Both the position numbers and the translations under genes were made by a program. From Oscarella lobularis (taxonomy: Eukaryota; Porifera; Homoscleromorpha; Homosclerophorida; Oscarellidae): a stretch of DNA of 64,000 nucleotides. The first letter of the stretch is position 1. Each line of letters opens with the position of its first letter. This document shows positions 19,004 through 31,537 of the stretch, piece by piece. Under the pieces are notes generated by a model. The model was not told the DNA's origin and searched no databases. It was given only the letters and a program-made list of their open reading frames with translations. The stretch lies in the NCBI RefSeq assembly GCF_947507565.1, contig NC_089193.1, positions 1,298,325 to 1,362,324 on the forward strand, written 5' to 3'.

Positions 19004-22000
19004 TCATTTTTTCAAGTCACTAAGGGTTACGAGTAAACGCTTCTACACAAAGAAATTTCCTTTAGTACAGAAACTCCTCCGTGTCTACTGTATTCCTTTA
19101 CTCACCAGCTCAGAGTCGACCCCCGATTTCTCCTTGCTCAATTTATAGAATCGAGCGTCGACGTCGTCATCATCATCCTCAATCTAGAAAAAAAAACGAA
19201 GCAATAAAATTGACAATTAAAAATTAATTAAATTAAAAATTTACCTCATCATCTTGTTCCATTCGTTCCATCTGTTTATCCAAGCGATCCCTCTTCTCTT
19301 CCAAATCCTTGATACGTGCCTCGACTTGCTGTATCTCTTTATTACTCGACACCTATCCACCCACGAGTACTTACACAGAGAGAAATTTCGAACACACTAA
19401 ATCACTTGCCTGAGAAGTCGATCCCCCGCCCGCCAAAGAGTAGCCAGTTCCGCTAAAAGCTCGTACGTTGGAAGCCTCCACAGAATCTCTCCTAAACGCT
19501 GCGCTAAACGATCGACTACTCCCTTCGCCATCCACTCCCTCATTGCAGGGAATCGCTCTAATATCCGTATCGAGCGCTCCGACGACTCGATGCCACTGGG
19601 AATCGCACAGCTCCAAGCGAGGCGGATTCGCCTTCAAATTCAACGCGAAGACCTTCTCGGCGATTCCCGTCAAATGGCAGTGCAATCCGTGACGCTGAGG
19701 TAGCTGTTTTTTGACGAGTTCGAAGTAATAGCCGTTCGGCTCGAAGAGCTCCGGCTTCGTCTCCCAATTCTCGATGTCGTCGAGCTCCTGAATTCGACTG
19801 ATAAGATTCGCGAGGACGATCCGGAGTTGCTCGTCGCCATCATCTAAAACACAGATATGCAGGTAGATAAAGATTATCTATACATGTAGGTACCTTGCTG
19901 CGACGAAGAAGACAGAGTTTGACCCGAGGCGAAACGTCTTAGATCCATATCTTCGACTATAATAAGCCCACGCTCGAATGACGACTCTCTCTCCCCGCGC
20001 ATTCGTACTTACGTAGCGAATCTTCCGCCGGCTTTTTTTCGGCCAAAATCTCAACAGAGAGCTTGTCGCCGTGCTGAAGAGGAACGACGTCGTCGACGTC
20101 GCCGTCCGGCGGACAAAGTTCCTTCGGCGGAAAACCGTGCCGAATTTTCTGCCTCTCCGACGCTATGCCGAATTCTTCGCTTATCGAATTCTTCAGCTGG
20201 GCGTACGACACGCATTCGGGAAACGTCATCTTGCCCGCACGACCGTCGGACAAACTGACGCGAACCGTTTTCGCCGTCGACGACTTAGCCTAGACAAACG
20301 ATACAGCGCAAATATTATCGATGCTATCGAAATATTACGGCGGGTTTCGATGGAGTGCGAAGGGGAGGCGATTCCTTTTGCTTGGCCGGTTTCTTCGCCA
20401 GAGGACCCGTCTTCATTCGTTGCTGAACTCCGGCGCGTTCCGCGATGCGTCGCTTGACCTCCTTCTCCTTCGAACTCATCGTCAGTTCTTCTTTGTGAAT
20501 CGTCTTCTGCTTTTCGCCGGTCAGAATAATTTTCGACGGCGAGGACGTCACTGAGAAGAGGCGATTAGTATAGACATATACGTTCTATCCTTCCTACCGG
20601 AGTCGCGCGAATTTTCTTCTCTTTTCGAAGCGGTTGTCGTCGTCGTCGTCGTCGTCGTATCAACGAGCTTCTCCGCCTCCGCCTCCTTCTTCTTCATCTT
20701 CCGCGAACTTTTCAATATGATATTCACCACTTGCGGCACGAGTCTCTCGACGCCGAATTCGCCGGGAAAATTCCGATTCACCAACTCGCTTGCCATCGCG
20801 TAAACATTCGAATTGAGACTAGGATCGGACTCGTTCTCGAACCAATAGACTTCGTCCTCCTTCCTCACGCCACCCCACTCCATAGCAATAGGAATTCTAA
20901 AAAAAAAAACCACCAATAAAATATTTAATCAAATAATTAATCGATCTCACTTCTGAGGTATGTTATCGTACTCCTTCCCATCCCAATAGTGCTTGAATCC
21001 GCAGCAGTTTCGACCGGCGGCCGGCTTCTCCAACCGATCCCCATTCTTATACGCGATCGACCCGTCCCCTCGAACCGGTCGCATTATCTGCTCGTCGATC
21101 AAACAGCTCGGACAATTCGCCTCGGACGCGACGAACTCCAAGACGTCGCCCGTTCCACTGTACCGCGCCTTGATGCCGTGAAACGGAAACACGTACTCCT
21201 GCCCGTCGATCAAACGCCCGAATCGCGCTTTCGCCGTCTCGTACAGATGACCGCCCGGCAGCAGAAGCTCGTCGCTCGGCTCGACGCTCTCGGCCAACTG
21301 CCGACAGACGATGCACCGATAGAGCCGACCCTCGTCGACGGCCGCCTTCGTCGATTGAATCGCGTAGTCGAGCTCGAGTTGAATGAAACCGCGTCGCTTG
21401 TACACCTGCTCCTTCACGTCGGCGACGAGACGCGACGCGACGCCGTGGAGACGCTGAAATCGATCGCGCATCGCCTCGATCAATTTCGTCAGATACGACG
21501 ACGTGAGCGTCTTGCCGGCGCCGACGCGACAGCAGCCGTCGTCGTTCGGCGCGTCGAACGCGACGTAGTCGTCGAGAATCTCCTGCGCGAAACCGCCCCA
21601 AACGTCCGGCATGTAACGGCGCGGAAATCGCGTCGTCGTCGTCGTGGCGACGAGCGGCACGAAGTGATGATGACTCATCGAGCTCCAAGCGATGACGATC
21701 GGCGCGTTCAAATCGTCGCCGTCGCGTCGACGACACTCGTTCGGCGTATAGAGCTTCGGTAGAAAAACGCCCGAGTAGCCGTTCGACGACTTCATCACCT
21801 CCGGCGTGTCGAGCAGAACGATCGGACGACGAAGGACGTTGGCGAGCGCGAAAATGTGAACGTTGCCGAGACCCTTCGTCTCGCCGTCGGGCGGCGTGTA
21901 GTCCGGATGGGCTTCGGCGATGATTTTGTCCCATTCGGCGTCGGCGACGAAGGCGCTCAACATCGACTTGTAACGGGGTAGATTCGTCGTTAGGTGATCG

Positions 22001-22852
22001 TGCATGTTCGTGCGAAGTGCGTGCCAGAAGAGCTCGCGACCGACGAGACAGCGCGAGAGCGCGTGGACGAGACAGTGACCGTCGCCGTCGACGTGGACTG
22101 GCACGAGCGTCTTCGCGTCGTCGTCGCCGTTGACCGCGCGCACGGCGGCGAGCACTTCGGCGAGGTAGTCGATCGAGCCGGATCGATCGCGACCGAAGTA
22201 CGGGTGCGACGCGAGAGAGGGATCGATGAGAAATGCCCTGAGAAGAGAGGAAAATATAGATCAGAGGAGGAAGTGTAGGTCATCAATATCATCTCTATCA
22301 TAGAGACAGAGCTATATGGAACTGTTACTTAAGAGGTACGGTTTGTCTATACTAGAGGATAGAGTCTCTTTCTTACCTGTCTCCTAATGCTGCGCAGTCA
22401 AATGTCGCCTTTCCGTCTTCTTTGAGTTCTGATAGGAGTCTCGGCCGGCCGGCTTTGTCCATGCCGTGGGTCGTCAGAAGGGGCGATAGGAGCTTGCATT
22501 CGAAGTTGGATACGCCGTCGACTTTCTCCGTGATATCGTCGTCTTTTGCACGCGACTGTTTTTCCAATACGGTCGAGAGCAGAGTGATAATGCCCTCTGG
22601 GGAAAACAGAAACCGAGCGGTTTCATTATTGGGTACAGGTTCTCTTTGGGACCCCTGATCGCGATTGGAATCGTTTTTACCTATCGGCGAAATGATGTTT
22701 TGGGGATTCTTGAGCGCGATTCGTTCGAAACTGACGTCGCAAGCGGAGCACTGAAGCGGTCCCGATTCGTTTGACGATGCGACGAGCACCACGCCGCAGT
22801 CCGGATTCGGACAGTTGCCGCGGACGAATCGCGACTTCGATCGTCGCTTCAT
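19004..22852 (-). CDS. VCPIP1: VCPIP1 (VCIP135) OTU deubiquitinase
   Basis: VCPIP1 is a p97/VCP-associated deubiquitinase needed for Golgi and ER reassembly after mitosis. The N-terminus has a Cys4 zinc knuckle (CPNPDCG...CSACD, about 22815-22725). The OTU domain (about 22190-21600) has the catalytic Cys in VHVDGDGHCLVHALSR and a His in MSHHHFVPLV. LVGRELFWHALR is characteristic of VCPIP1. A ubiquitin-like UBX-type domain is seen at about 20235-20030 (TFPECVSYAQLKNSISEEFG...HGDKLSVEIL). The C-terminal exons are Ser-rich and then coiled-coil (KEIQQVEARIKDLEEKRDRLDKQMERM, about 19345-19250 with neighbours). The last exon (VTLSDLKK, stop at 19004) rests on splice signals alone. Promoter is shared with the divergent syntrophin. 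Confidence 0.93.
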
Positions 22853-23122
22853 TTTTGTGATTCGTGGAGTCAGCGAACAGGAAGTTCACTAACGTTTACG
22901 GCTTTCGAGCGACTTTTTCCTAAAAAATGAATATCGAGCGATTATAGGATACGCGTCAATAGCTGCCGATGCGGTTCTAAGTCGAATAAAACGCACCGGT
23001 CTAGACGAAAAAGGGCGAAAACGATTTTCCTCGAACTCGCGTAACGCGCTTTATATCAAAAGGCACGTGATAGGTGGAGCAATCCCTCCAGCGGAGAAGA
23101 AACGCCCCTCGGTTCGACGGCA

Positions 23123-24481
23123 ATGGACGGACCAATCAAAATAGGAATACTCACAATGCGAGATCGACTAAGCGGTCGTCTGCTCGACGTGCGCACGCAG
23201 CTGGACAAGTACACGTTGAGCTTGCAGACGAAAGACGCTCCGGCGACCGTCGACAAGCTCGTCACGATCGTCAAAAAGAAACGCCAATCGTACGGCTTCA
23301 GCATCGTCGGCGGACGCGACATGAAAGCGGGCAGTCCGTGCGTCGTCTCGAGAATCGAGCCCCAATCGCCGGCGGCACTTTCCGGCCAACTCGCCGAAGG
23401 CGACGCCGTGCTCAAAATCAACGGTCGTAGCGTTGCCATGGCAACGCATCAGGAAATAATCGATCTGTTTCGCAACGACGCGACGGGAATAACGAATCGG
23501 CTCGATTTGGTCGTGCGTCGCGTCGTCGGCGGACGCGAAAATCGTCGTCAAGTGCCGCCGCCGGCGGATTGGGTCGACGCCGTCGTCGTTCCGCTGACGA
23601 ACGCGTCCCTATCGCGCTACGATTCGTCGTCGGAGTACTTCTACGAGAACGGCTTCGAACTGCATTCGATGGATCGAAAAATCAGCTGCGTTCTCTATTG
23701 CGAGAACACGGACGCTCTCGCGTCGTGGTTCAGCGCGATACAAGCGCGCATACGAGCGCTGAATCGCACGGCGCTCACGATCACCAATCGACTTCTATCC
23801 GGCAAGGATCGGGTGATTAAAGTCGGTTGGGCGTGCGAACGCCTGCGCTCGTCGCGCCACTGGAACGCGTACGTTCCGAAATTTCTCGTATTGCGCGCGA
23901 CTCGCGTCGAAATTTTCGCGACCGTGCCGCGCAAAACGAGCGAATGGACGCGCCCCGAAAAATCGTACGATCTCGCTCAACTGCTCGTCTTCGCCGTGCG
24001 AGAGGATCGTCTCGCCGACGATCGACCGTTTTGCCTTCGAATTCAAACGCCCAACGACGATCACTACTTCGCCGTCGAAACGAGCGACGATCTGCGTCAG
24101 TGGATCGTCGCCGTCGATCGGACGACGTTCGCTATGATCGCCGACGAGAAAGTGAGACGATTCCCTTGCCGATGGAAGCGACGCGAAACGATATTGCGAC
24201 TTCACATCGACAGGGGAATCGCGCTCGTCGATCGAGTCGACGAGTCGATTATATGGGAGCACGCGTTCGCTCACCTCGTCGCGTCGTCCGACGATAAGTA
24301 TTCGATCGTTCGACTCGCTTTTCGACGACGGAGAAACGACGCGGACGACGAGGAGCGGCACGAAATCGAAGTGCCCAATTTGGAGGCGACGATCTACGCA
24401 ATCAAAGCTTTTCTGTCGAGTAAACTCGCCGCTTACGATCCACGCTTGGCGCGAGACGTCACCGACGACGATGACGATTGA
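23123..24481 (+). CDS. SNTG: Gamma-syntrophin-like, intronless
   Basis: Syntrophins are adaptors that link dystrophin-type complexes to channels and enzymes at the membrane. The 452-residue frame starts MDGPIKIGILTMRDRLSGR, which matches the N-terminal split-PH strand of syntrophins. A PDZ domain follows at residues 48-135 (KRQSYGFSIVGG carboxylate loop, SPAALSGQLAEGDAVLKING). The split-PH half is completed by FELHSMDRKISCVLYC..ALASWFSAI (about 170-215). A second PH domain is at about 230-340 (KVGWACER..FLVLRATRVEIF..LRQWIVAV). The C-terminal syntrophin-unique region is short, ending in an acidic tail. The layout fits gamma- better than alpha/beta-syntrophin. Unlike almost every neighbour it has no intron. 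Confidence 0.85.
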   Translation: MDGPIKIGILTMRDRLSGRLLDVRTQLDKYTLSLQTKDAPATVDKLVTIVKKKRQSYGFSIVGGRDMKAGSPCVVSRIEPQSPAALSGQLAEGDAVLKINGRSVAMATHQEIIDLFRNDATGITNRLDLVVRRVVGGRENRRQVPPPADWVDAVVVPLTNASLSRYDSSSEYFYENGFELHSMDRKISCVLYCENTDALASWFSAIQARIRALNRTALTITNRLLSGKDRVIKVGWACERLRSSRHWNAYVPKFLVLRATRVEIFATVPRKTSEWTRPEKSYDLAQLLVFAVREDRLADDRPFCLRIQTPNDDHYFAVETSDDLRQWIVAVDRTTFAMIADEKVRRFPCRWKRRETILRLHIDRGIALVDRVDESIIWEHAFAHLVASSDDKYSIVRLAFRRRRNDADDEERHEIEVPNLEATIYAIKAFLSSKLAAYDPRLARDVTDDDDD

Positions 24482-24582
24482 TTTGACAGCTTCATTGACG
24501 TCAGCACGAGGGGTTTTTTTCGTTCAAGTACCTGTCACGTGTATAAAAGAATGACTATTTTTGTACCTAAGCGTTCTTTCGG

Positions 24583-27500
24583 TTATTTTTTCAATTCCTT
24601 TTGAATGTGAACGAGAAATTCGTAGTAGGACATTGCCGACTCGGTTCTGTCGTCGACGAGATGTTGAAAGAAGAGCGACTTCAGTCGACTGTCTTCCCTA
24701 GACGAAACGTTCGACGCTTCTAAGCGCTGTTTATTTGTACCTGATGATCATAAGCGACGGCGAGAATGCGCCTCCCCTATTTTGTAGTTGTCTAACGAAG
24801 GTCCTAATTGCAATTGATCGCGGATTGTCCACTTCTGGAAAAGCGGCCTAGAGACCAAACATACACTAGTAAACGTCTAGGTAATGGGTCATCTAATAGT
24901 TAGTTTTCTACACGTGCACTACACCTCTCTTTTTTTTCTATACAAAAACATGCCAAAACGTACCACTGCTTCAGGCAATGCCGCAAACATGGGTTTGTCC
25001 ATGACTTCCTGGCAGAAATCAGACGAAATGTCCCTTCCTATCCAGACAATTATCGCCTGAAAATTTACATATTAGCAGCGACACAGCGAAATAAAAGCGA
25101 ATCAACGTCTACCTGTCCATTGTCAACTAGATACGCTCCTTTTCGAGATACCTGCTCCGCCGATAATTGAAGCACGGGAGGCGCGTACTTGCTCCCGTTC
25201 TTAGAAATAACAATATCCTAGGCATAGTAGTGAAAGAACGCTTTTTCTTCAGTTAAAACGCTCTACCTCGTCATCCAATTCATGCAGAGGATACAGAGAC
25301 GGATAGATAAAACGCGAGTGCTCCAAAACGGGCAGACACTTGAGCAATGTCATAGCAAACGAGCGCTCGTCAACGGGAACGCCTCCGCTAAGCCGAAAGG
25401 CTCTCTACAAATCGAATCAAAGCATCTCGAATATTCGCGCGCGCGAGGATGAATTACGTGTTTTAGTAGAGACTGGACGTGCAGGGCGAGAAGACTCAGA
25501 CTCGTGGGGACGATGAGCTGAGACGAATGCTGCGATCCGGGCTGCGTTCGACGATACGCGTTTACGACGTCCATCAGCGCAGTAATAAGAGCCTTGAGAG
25601 AGAGGGAAACATTGGCTGGAATAGAAACCCCGAGCCCAAGAACTCCCCTACCGCACCTCTCGAGCTTGTCCAACAGAAACGGTCAAAGATCTATCAACGG
25701 CTACAAAAAGTCGTCTTTTAATAACTAAGATCAGAGGCACGGGTTCTTCTGTACGCACCCATTTTTGAGAGTAGAGCTAAAAGAGCGTGCTGGTTTGCTG
25801 AACTGTACATGTCGCCTAGTCTGTTTGTAACCGGGAGTACTAGGGTATAGATTCGAATTCGTCTTTCTCCTAAACGCGTTTTTCGTTTCTCGATTTTTTC
25901 TCTACCTATGAATTTTACCTCGACTCGTCGTGTAAAGAAGCGCTGATTGGATGCACACTTCTGGGATGTCTTTCAACGATTCTTCAACAACCAATTGCAT
26001 CGAGAAACCGTGATCGGGATTGGTGTTGGGAAGGGAGAGGAGATCGGTCGAGCGAATGAAGCAGTGCCCGTGAAACGAATGAAGTGATACGCCTTAGGAG
26101 AACAAAAAAACTAAATTCGAATATATATATAGCCGCTTTTTTTAATCTAGGACCTCGCGTGCATCGTATTCTCATTACGGCTTCAAATCCTATTGGTCGA
26201 GTTAGATAACGCCTAAAAATAAAAAATACGTCGCATACGATTAGACGTGCAAGCATTTTTCTCACTTGAAATCGACTTTGAACTTCTTAGCTATGGACGG
26301 ATTGTTGGCGACGTGAAAATTTCGGTAATAATACACGCAACCAGACGAGAATTTGCTAACGCAAGCTAAAGCAATAGAAATAGAAGCTTTAGAAGCCGTC
26401 ATGCTAATTTCCTCTCACAGGTCGTCGCTAAATCCGCGTAAGCCGAAGACAATAGAAAAATGTCAACGGCTATTTGCTGGCTCGAACATTCCAAAGCTAA
26501 TTGCTTATAGAAATCCGTTATGGGATCCAAATGAAGAACGTCCTGTAAAAAATCTAGTACTTTTATCAATATGAAGATATATATGCTTTTACCTTTGCTT
26601 TTGACGATAGATCAGCGCTCGTTTCTCTCGCCTTCAATTGGCCCGCTCCCCAGTTGGGAAGATTACATTGGAAGACGGTTATCCTACCGCCGTAAGCCGT
26701 CTAATCGTTTTCCTTAGCGAGGAATTAACTGAAAAAACTAACAACCGACTTACGAGTAATTTAAATGAGGATTGCAAGGCGGGTCCCAGGGCGCTTTTAG
26801 GATCGAACGCGACGCTGTTTTTATCGTACAAAGACGGGAGTTGGTCGAGAAGAGATTCGACTAACTGAAGAGGAAAGAGAAGGAATTTTTGTTTGAAAAA
26901 CGGGAACGAAATTCTAATGCTCTACTTCTCTGCTTTCTCGCAGATTGACGAGAAGTCCTTCGGGACTTGGAAGAAAGATGTCGTCGACGTCGGAAAGTAT
27001 CATGACTTGAGGTTGAGAAAGCTTGGCTTTGAGATTGAAGAAGTGGAGCGTCGAACTGAAAGCCATGAAGCCAATGAGAGTGCGCGAATCGCCCGGAAGA
27101 GACTTGAGCGACTCCTTCAAGCACTGACATACCATCGAGAGATAGCCTAGTAAAAGAAACGGCGTTCTCGATTATCCTATAAAGGTCCATCACCCTTAAC
27201 CTGTTTCTATTGCGGTGCTAGAGACGTCGAGAACGAAAAATAGTACCGTTGGCTGAGGAGGTCTCATCTAGAACGAAATTATCTATCTACAAGTTCTCGC
27301 GAAACGGATCTATTCAATTGTACCATGTATTCTGAAGGAGCAATGTATTCAACGGCTGATCGCCGCAGGTCGGGCCGCTTCGTCCGAGGCACGTATCGAC
27401 CCCCTGATATTTCACAATCAATATCATCCGAAGCTAAAAAAAGATCCATAAAAATAAATAATCGTAAGGACGTAGACTGCCTATTTTGCCTTCGTTGACG

Positions 27501-29322
27501 CGAAAGCAGACGTTGCATCGCCAACGGCGCTGATCCAGAAAGGTGACAAAGGGGTTTATGTACGTTCGACATGAACGACATCGCAGTATAACGCCCGAAT
27601 AGATCACAGGCAAATCCTTGGTCTATTCGTGAGATAGGCGAGGGAAAGAGCGCTCGCGGAGCGTACCTCCTCTGGCAGGTCTTTGAACGGATGCACGTGA
27701 ATTCCGAGAGGAAGTCGACTCTTGTCGAGAAGAGACTGCGTTTCCGGGAAGGCGTTCAACGTGCAGCAAAGCAATCTGAGCACATAATACAAATCAAAAA
27801 AAAAAATTAGGTCTCCGTTCTGGAAAAACTGACTCTGGATCCACGTTTTGTTTTTCGCCGCACTAGAAGCAAGAGAACGTCGCTTTCACTAAAGCAAACA
27901 ATCTTCAATCGTCTCTTACGTCTGGATTGTCCATTTTCGGAAGATACGGCGGAACGACGCGACGCTTCTGTAGCAAATCAAACGATTCCATAAATCGCTG
28001 TTGCCGTTGCTGTTGCTGTTGCTCCTGCATTTTCATTTGAGAAAAATTCGACGTCACCGAAGACGGTGCAGCAGACGGTGCCGTTGGAGCGGGATGAGAC
28101 ATCATCTGAGCCGGCGCTTGCGATTCCAAAGAATCGGCGGCAGCAGTAGGCTGAGAAATAAACAAAAGACAGTCACTCACTCATTCACTGGATAACGATT
28201 ATGCCGCCGTCTTACCATGCCAGGATATTTTGGTCGTTTTCCTGACGCAAACACGGATTGCCCTGACGATCCTTGAGACGTCGAAGGAGGAGGAGGAGGC
28301 CCAAGCGATTGATGAGAAGAAGACGCCGTTGGAGGTGCAGACCCTGAATATTGTCCTGCTCCAGGTGGAGGCGGTCCAGAAAACCTCGGACCAGGTGGAG
28401 GCGCAGAGCCAGAGGAAGGCGGCGGCGGCATAGAATACCCGCCTTGTGCCAATCCTGTAGAGCTGCTCGGAGGTCTAGTCATTGACGGCGGGCCAGATAA
28501 ATTAGTAGAATATACTCCTCCGCCGCCGCTGCCTTGGCTTGAAGGTGCTGGCATGACAGGTGGCGGACCAGACAATGAAGCATGAACAGGAGGCGGTCCC
28601 GGTTGTCGGGAATATGTGACTCCAGTGCGAGGAGGTCCGCTGTCACTGCTGATTGGACGAGAAGGAGGAGGAGGCCCCATTGGAGCTCCAGGATGAGAAG
28701 AAGGAGGAAGTCCACCTCCGCCTGGCCCCCCTATAGGAGGCCCTGACAAAGTAGGAGGAGGATAAGAATTTCCACTACCACCACCACCACCACCACCACC
28801 ACCACGTGGCGGCGGCGGTCCTGATAACGTATTGCTCGCAAGATGAGACGAAGTAGAAGCACCTCCACTAAGACCTCCAGGAGGAGCCGTGCTGATTGGA
28901 TGAGAAACTCCTCTCGGCTGATAAGAATCTCCACCACCGCCACCACCACGTGGCGGCGGTGGACCTGATAAATGAGATAATGAAGAAGAAGGAGGAGGAG
29001 GATGTCCACTTCGACTTGGAGGAGCCGACATGGCGCTATTGATTGGGTGTGAAGACGCGAGATGTCCCCTCGACTCGCTTCCAACTGGCGGCGGCGGTCC
29101 TGACATCGTATTGCCTATGGGACCTCTTGGTTGATGTCCCTCAGCTCCTGGATAGCGAGCTGTTGAAGAATATTGGGTGTTTGGATACCGGGGTCTGGGA
29201 AATTGAGTAGGATGGGCGAACGGTGGCTGTCCTTGGTTCGTTGAGACATTCGGTTGATTTGGATTGATCGGATAGGGATACGGGTGGCGTGGTTGGTTTG
29301 GATTCGGCTGCGGGTAGCTCAT
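24583..29322 (-). CDS. SEC24C: SEC24 (C/D class), COPII cargo adaptor
   Basis: SEC24 pairs with SEC23 in the inner COPII coat and picks cargo at ER exit sites. The start [16 protein letters not shown] leads a 380-residue Pro/Gly/Ser-rich N-terminus with many SGPPPP repeats, typical of SEC24. Further on come the trunk signatures [12 protein letters not shown] and [29 protein letters not shown] (human SEC24C: LAQPQMMVVSDVADMF), then [31 protein letters not shown] and the C-terminal gelsolin-like and tail [15 protein letters not shown] (stop 24583). Over 20 short introns separate these pieces. Sequence detail favours SEC24C/D over A/B. It converges on the syntrophin gene (about 100 bp) and diverges from the hnRNP gene (250 bp). 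Confidence 0.9.
28780..28803. repeat. (CCA)n microsatellite in SEC24 coding region
   Basis: A run of ACC/CCA triplets encodes a poly-glycine tract on the minus strand inside the SEC24 N-terminal region. It is likely length-variable between individuals. Confidence 0.8.
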
Positions 29323-29572
29323 TCTGAAGAAATATCCCCGAAAGAGGCCTCACTTGGAGAAAAATTCTACGAGAGTCGTCGCGAGTAGCGTCTTACGTCG
29401 AACGTTTAAGCCGAATCGTCGTACAGCATCCAAACGAAGCGAGAACCGTGCGACTCTAGCGACGATTCCGATTTGTCGTATCGACGTCGCGTGACCTACC
29501 ACAAAACAAAGTCCCGGGCGAATTCTCCTCCCGTTGCCACAAAGAAGGGAGGTGATACACTCTGTACGCGCG
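29323..29572. promoter_or_regulatory. Bidirectional promoter, SEC24 / hnRNP-like
   Basis: Start codons of the two divergent genes are 250 bp apart with nothing coding between. The region is CpG-rich and has no clear TATA box. Confidence 0.5.
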
Positions 29573-31375
29573 ATGCAAGACCAAGCGAGCGGGAGCGCCA
29601 GTCATAGCGTGCTGGGCACCGACGACGGTCAAGGCAACTCGACCCCAACGCACGGCGACGAAATGACGGGCGAAGACCGATCGCTGGACGAAGAATGGTA
29701 AAGAAGCGCGCGAGTTGCAACGTCGTATTGCTACTAGCAACGCATAAACACGACGTCGCGCGTCTCTTCTCTTTCTTTCTCTAGGTGGGTCCCCCTTTCG
29801 AATTCGCATCGAATACAAAATATCTAGTTTCAAGGCTTTATCTTCATTTTTTCAAATTTTATCGTTTTCTATGTCGCGCCGTTTTTTTTTTTCTTTTGTA
29901 GCAAGCTCTTTGTAGGAGGCCTAAGTTGGGAGACCACAGAACGTATGACGTCATATTTCTTTTTCCGCAAATTTTTTCCTCCGCGACGCCGACGAAAAAA
30001 TTTTTTGTAGAAAATTTAAAGAGCCACTTTGGCAGATACGGCGAAGTATTGGAGTGCAACATTAAGATGGACACGGTTACGAACAAATCAAGGTTATCCC
30101 CACACATTATACCGAAAATCTAACGCGCGTCAATCTCGAATGACTCCGCCAGAGGCTTTGGCTTTGTCCTTTTTTCCTCTCCCGACTGCGTGAAAAAGGT
30201 CGATCATCGCTAATCTCTCCACAGCCCGGTGCTATATCTATTTTCGGGGGAAATATCACTTCCTTAGGTCCTACTCGATCCCGAGCCGCACGTTATCGAC
30301 GGCAAAAAGGCATGCTATGATTTTTTACGTTTTTACTACTTGTCTTAGTTTTTGCTTATCGTGTTTTTTTTTAATTATTAGGTGGACGCTAAGAGGGCTG
30401 TTCCGCATTTGAGCAAAGTTTGTAGACGCGTTTTTTTTGTTTTTATCGAGGGAAAGCGAGCGCCGGCGTTTTCTTTCTATTTGCTAGGGTCCCGTTAATC
30501 CGCGCGCGAGAAAAGTTTTCGTCGGCGCTCTGCACGAGTCGATCGATGAGATTGCACTCAAAGAGCATTTCAGTCAATTCGGAAAAGTAGATAATCTATT
30601 TACATAAGCCTGCGCTATCAAACGCTCTCTTATAGGTAGGAGACATTGATTTTCCTACGGACAAAGCAACCAGTAAACGAAGAGGTCACAACTAAACAAG
30701 GGGTTTGAAAAACTCTTTGGGACGTCGAACTTTTTTTGGTAGGTTTTTGCTTTGTTGCTTTGGAAAACGAGGAGCAAGTGGCAAGCGCAGCAGCAAAGCG
30801 TTTTCACGAAATACGAGGATACACCGTATGTATATAATCAATAGGAAAAACAAGGGGATTTGTACTACTAAGTCCCTTTCTAGGTGGAAGTCAAATTTGC
30901 CGTTCCAAAAGAAGATGACGGCCAAGGCACCAAATTAATTAATTAATTAATTAATTAATATAGTATTGGTGAATCTTTTTATAGGCGATCGCTTTTCCGG
31001 TGGTGCGCGTGGCGGTTACCAAGGCAATCGCGACAACCAAGGGTTTCAGTCCCCCTACTACAATTACTACTATCCTTCGGCTTATGGCTATTACGATTAT
31101 ATGAACCCGTACTACCAAGGATACCAGGCGTACGGCGGCGGAGGCGGCGGCGGCTATTCCGGTGGCTACTACGGAAGGGGAAGCGCGGGACCGGGAATGG
31201 CCTCTATGCCAGGAGGAGCCGGAGGGGACCCCTATCAGGGACAAGGTACGTTGCCGGTTGGGGAGGCTATTAGTCAATTTCTTCCTATGTTTTCTCTATA
31301 GATTACAGCAGCTACGGGCCAATGAGATCTTCGTCGTCGCAATACGGAGGAAATCCCCAATTCAGACCGTATTGA
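29573..31375 (+). CDS. hnRNP A/B-type RNA-binding protein (two RRMs)
   Basis: Two RRMs are followed by a Gly/Tyr-rich tail, the plan of the hnRNP A/B/D and DAZAP1/Musashi group; these bind nuclear and cytoplasmic mRNA. The start MQDQASGS opens a 40-residue acidic leader. RRM1 has RNP2 KLFVGGLSW (exon from 29901) and RNP1 GFGFVLF. RRM2 has KVFVGALHE and RRGFCFVAL. The tail is YYNYYYPSAYGYYDYMNPYYQGYQ and then GGGGGGGYSGGYYGRG, ending QFRPY. The tail is a likely prion-like, phase-separating region. Exons are short and joined across 50-200 nt introns. A polyadenylation signal (AATAAA) lies at 31459-31464. The closest family is probably HNRNPAB/HNRNPD; I cannot choose among them. Confidence 0.88.
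30942..30959. repeat. (TTAA)n microsatellite
   Basis: Tandem TTAATTAATT in an intron of the hnRNP-like gene, beginning just before 30942 in exon-flanking sequence. Confidence 0.8.
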
Positions 31376-31458
31376 TTCTAAATTCATTGATGTGATTGGA
31401 TCGACTCGTTTCATAGTCTGGTCAGGTCCTACGGTGCTACCGTGTACTGCTTATAAAT

Positions 31459-31464
31459 AATAAA
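31459..31464 (+). terminator. AATAAA polyadenylation signal of hnRNP-like gene
   Basis: AATAAA lies 84 bp after the stop codon and before the converging FNIP gene end at 31538. Confidence 0.6.
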
Positions 31465-31537
31465 GAAATCGACTCCTTCTACAAACGTCGCGCGTCACTG
31501 TCTATAATACATCACACCGTGATTCGGTACTTTAAAA

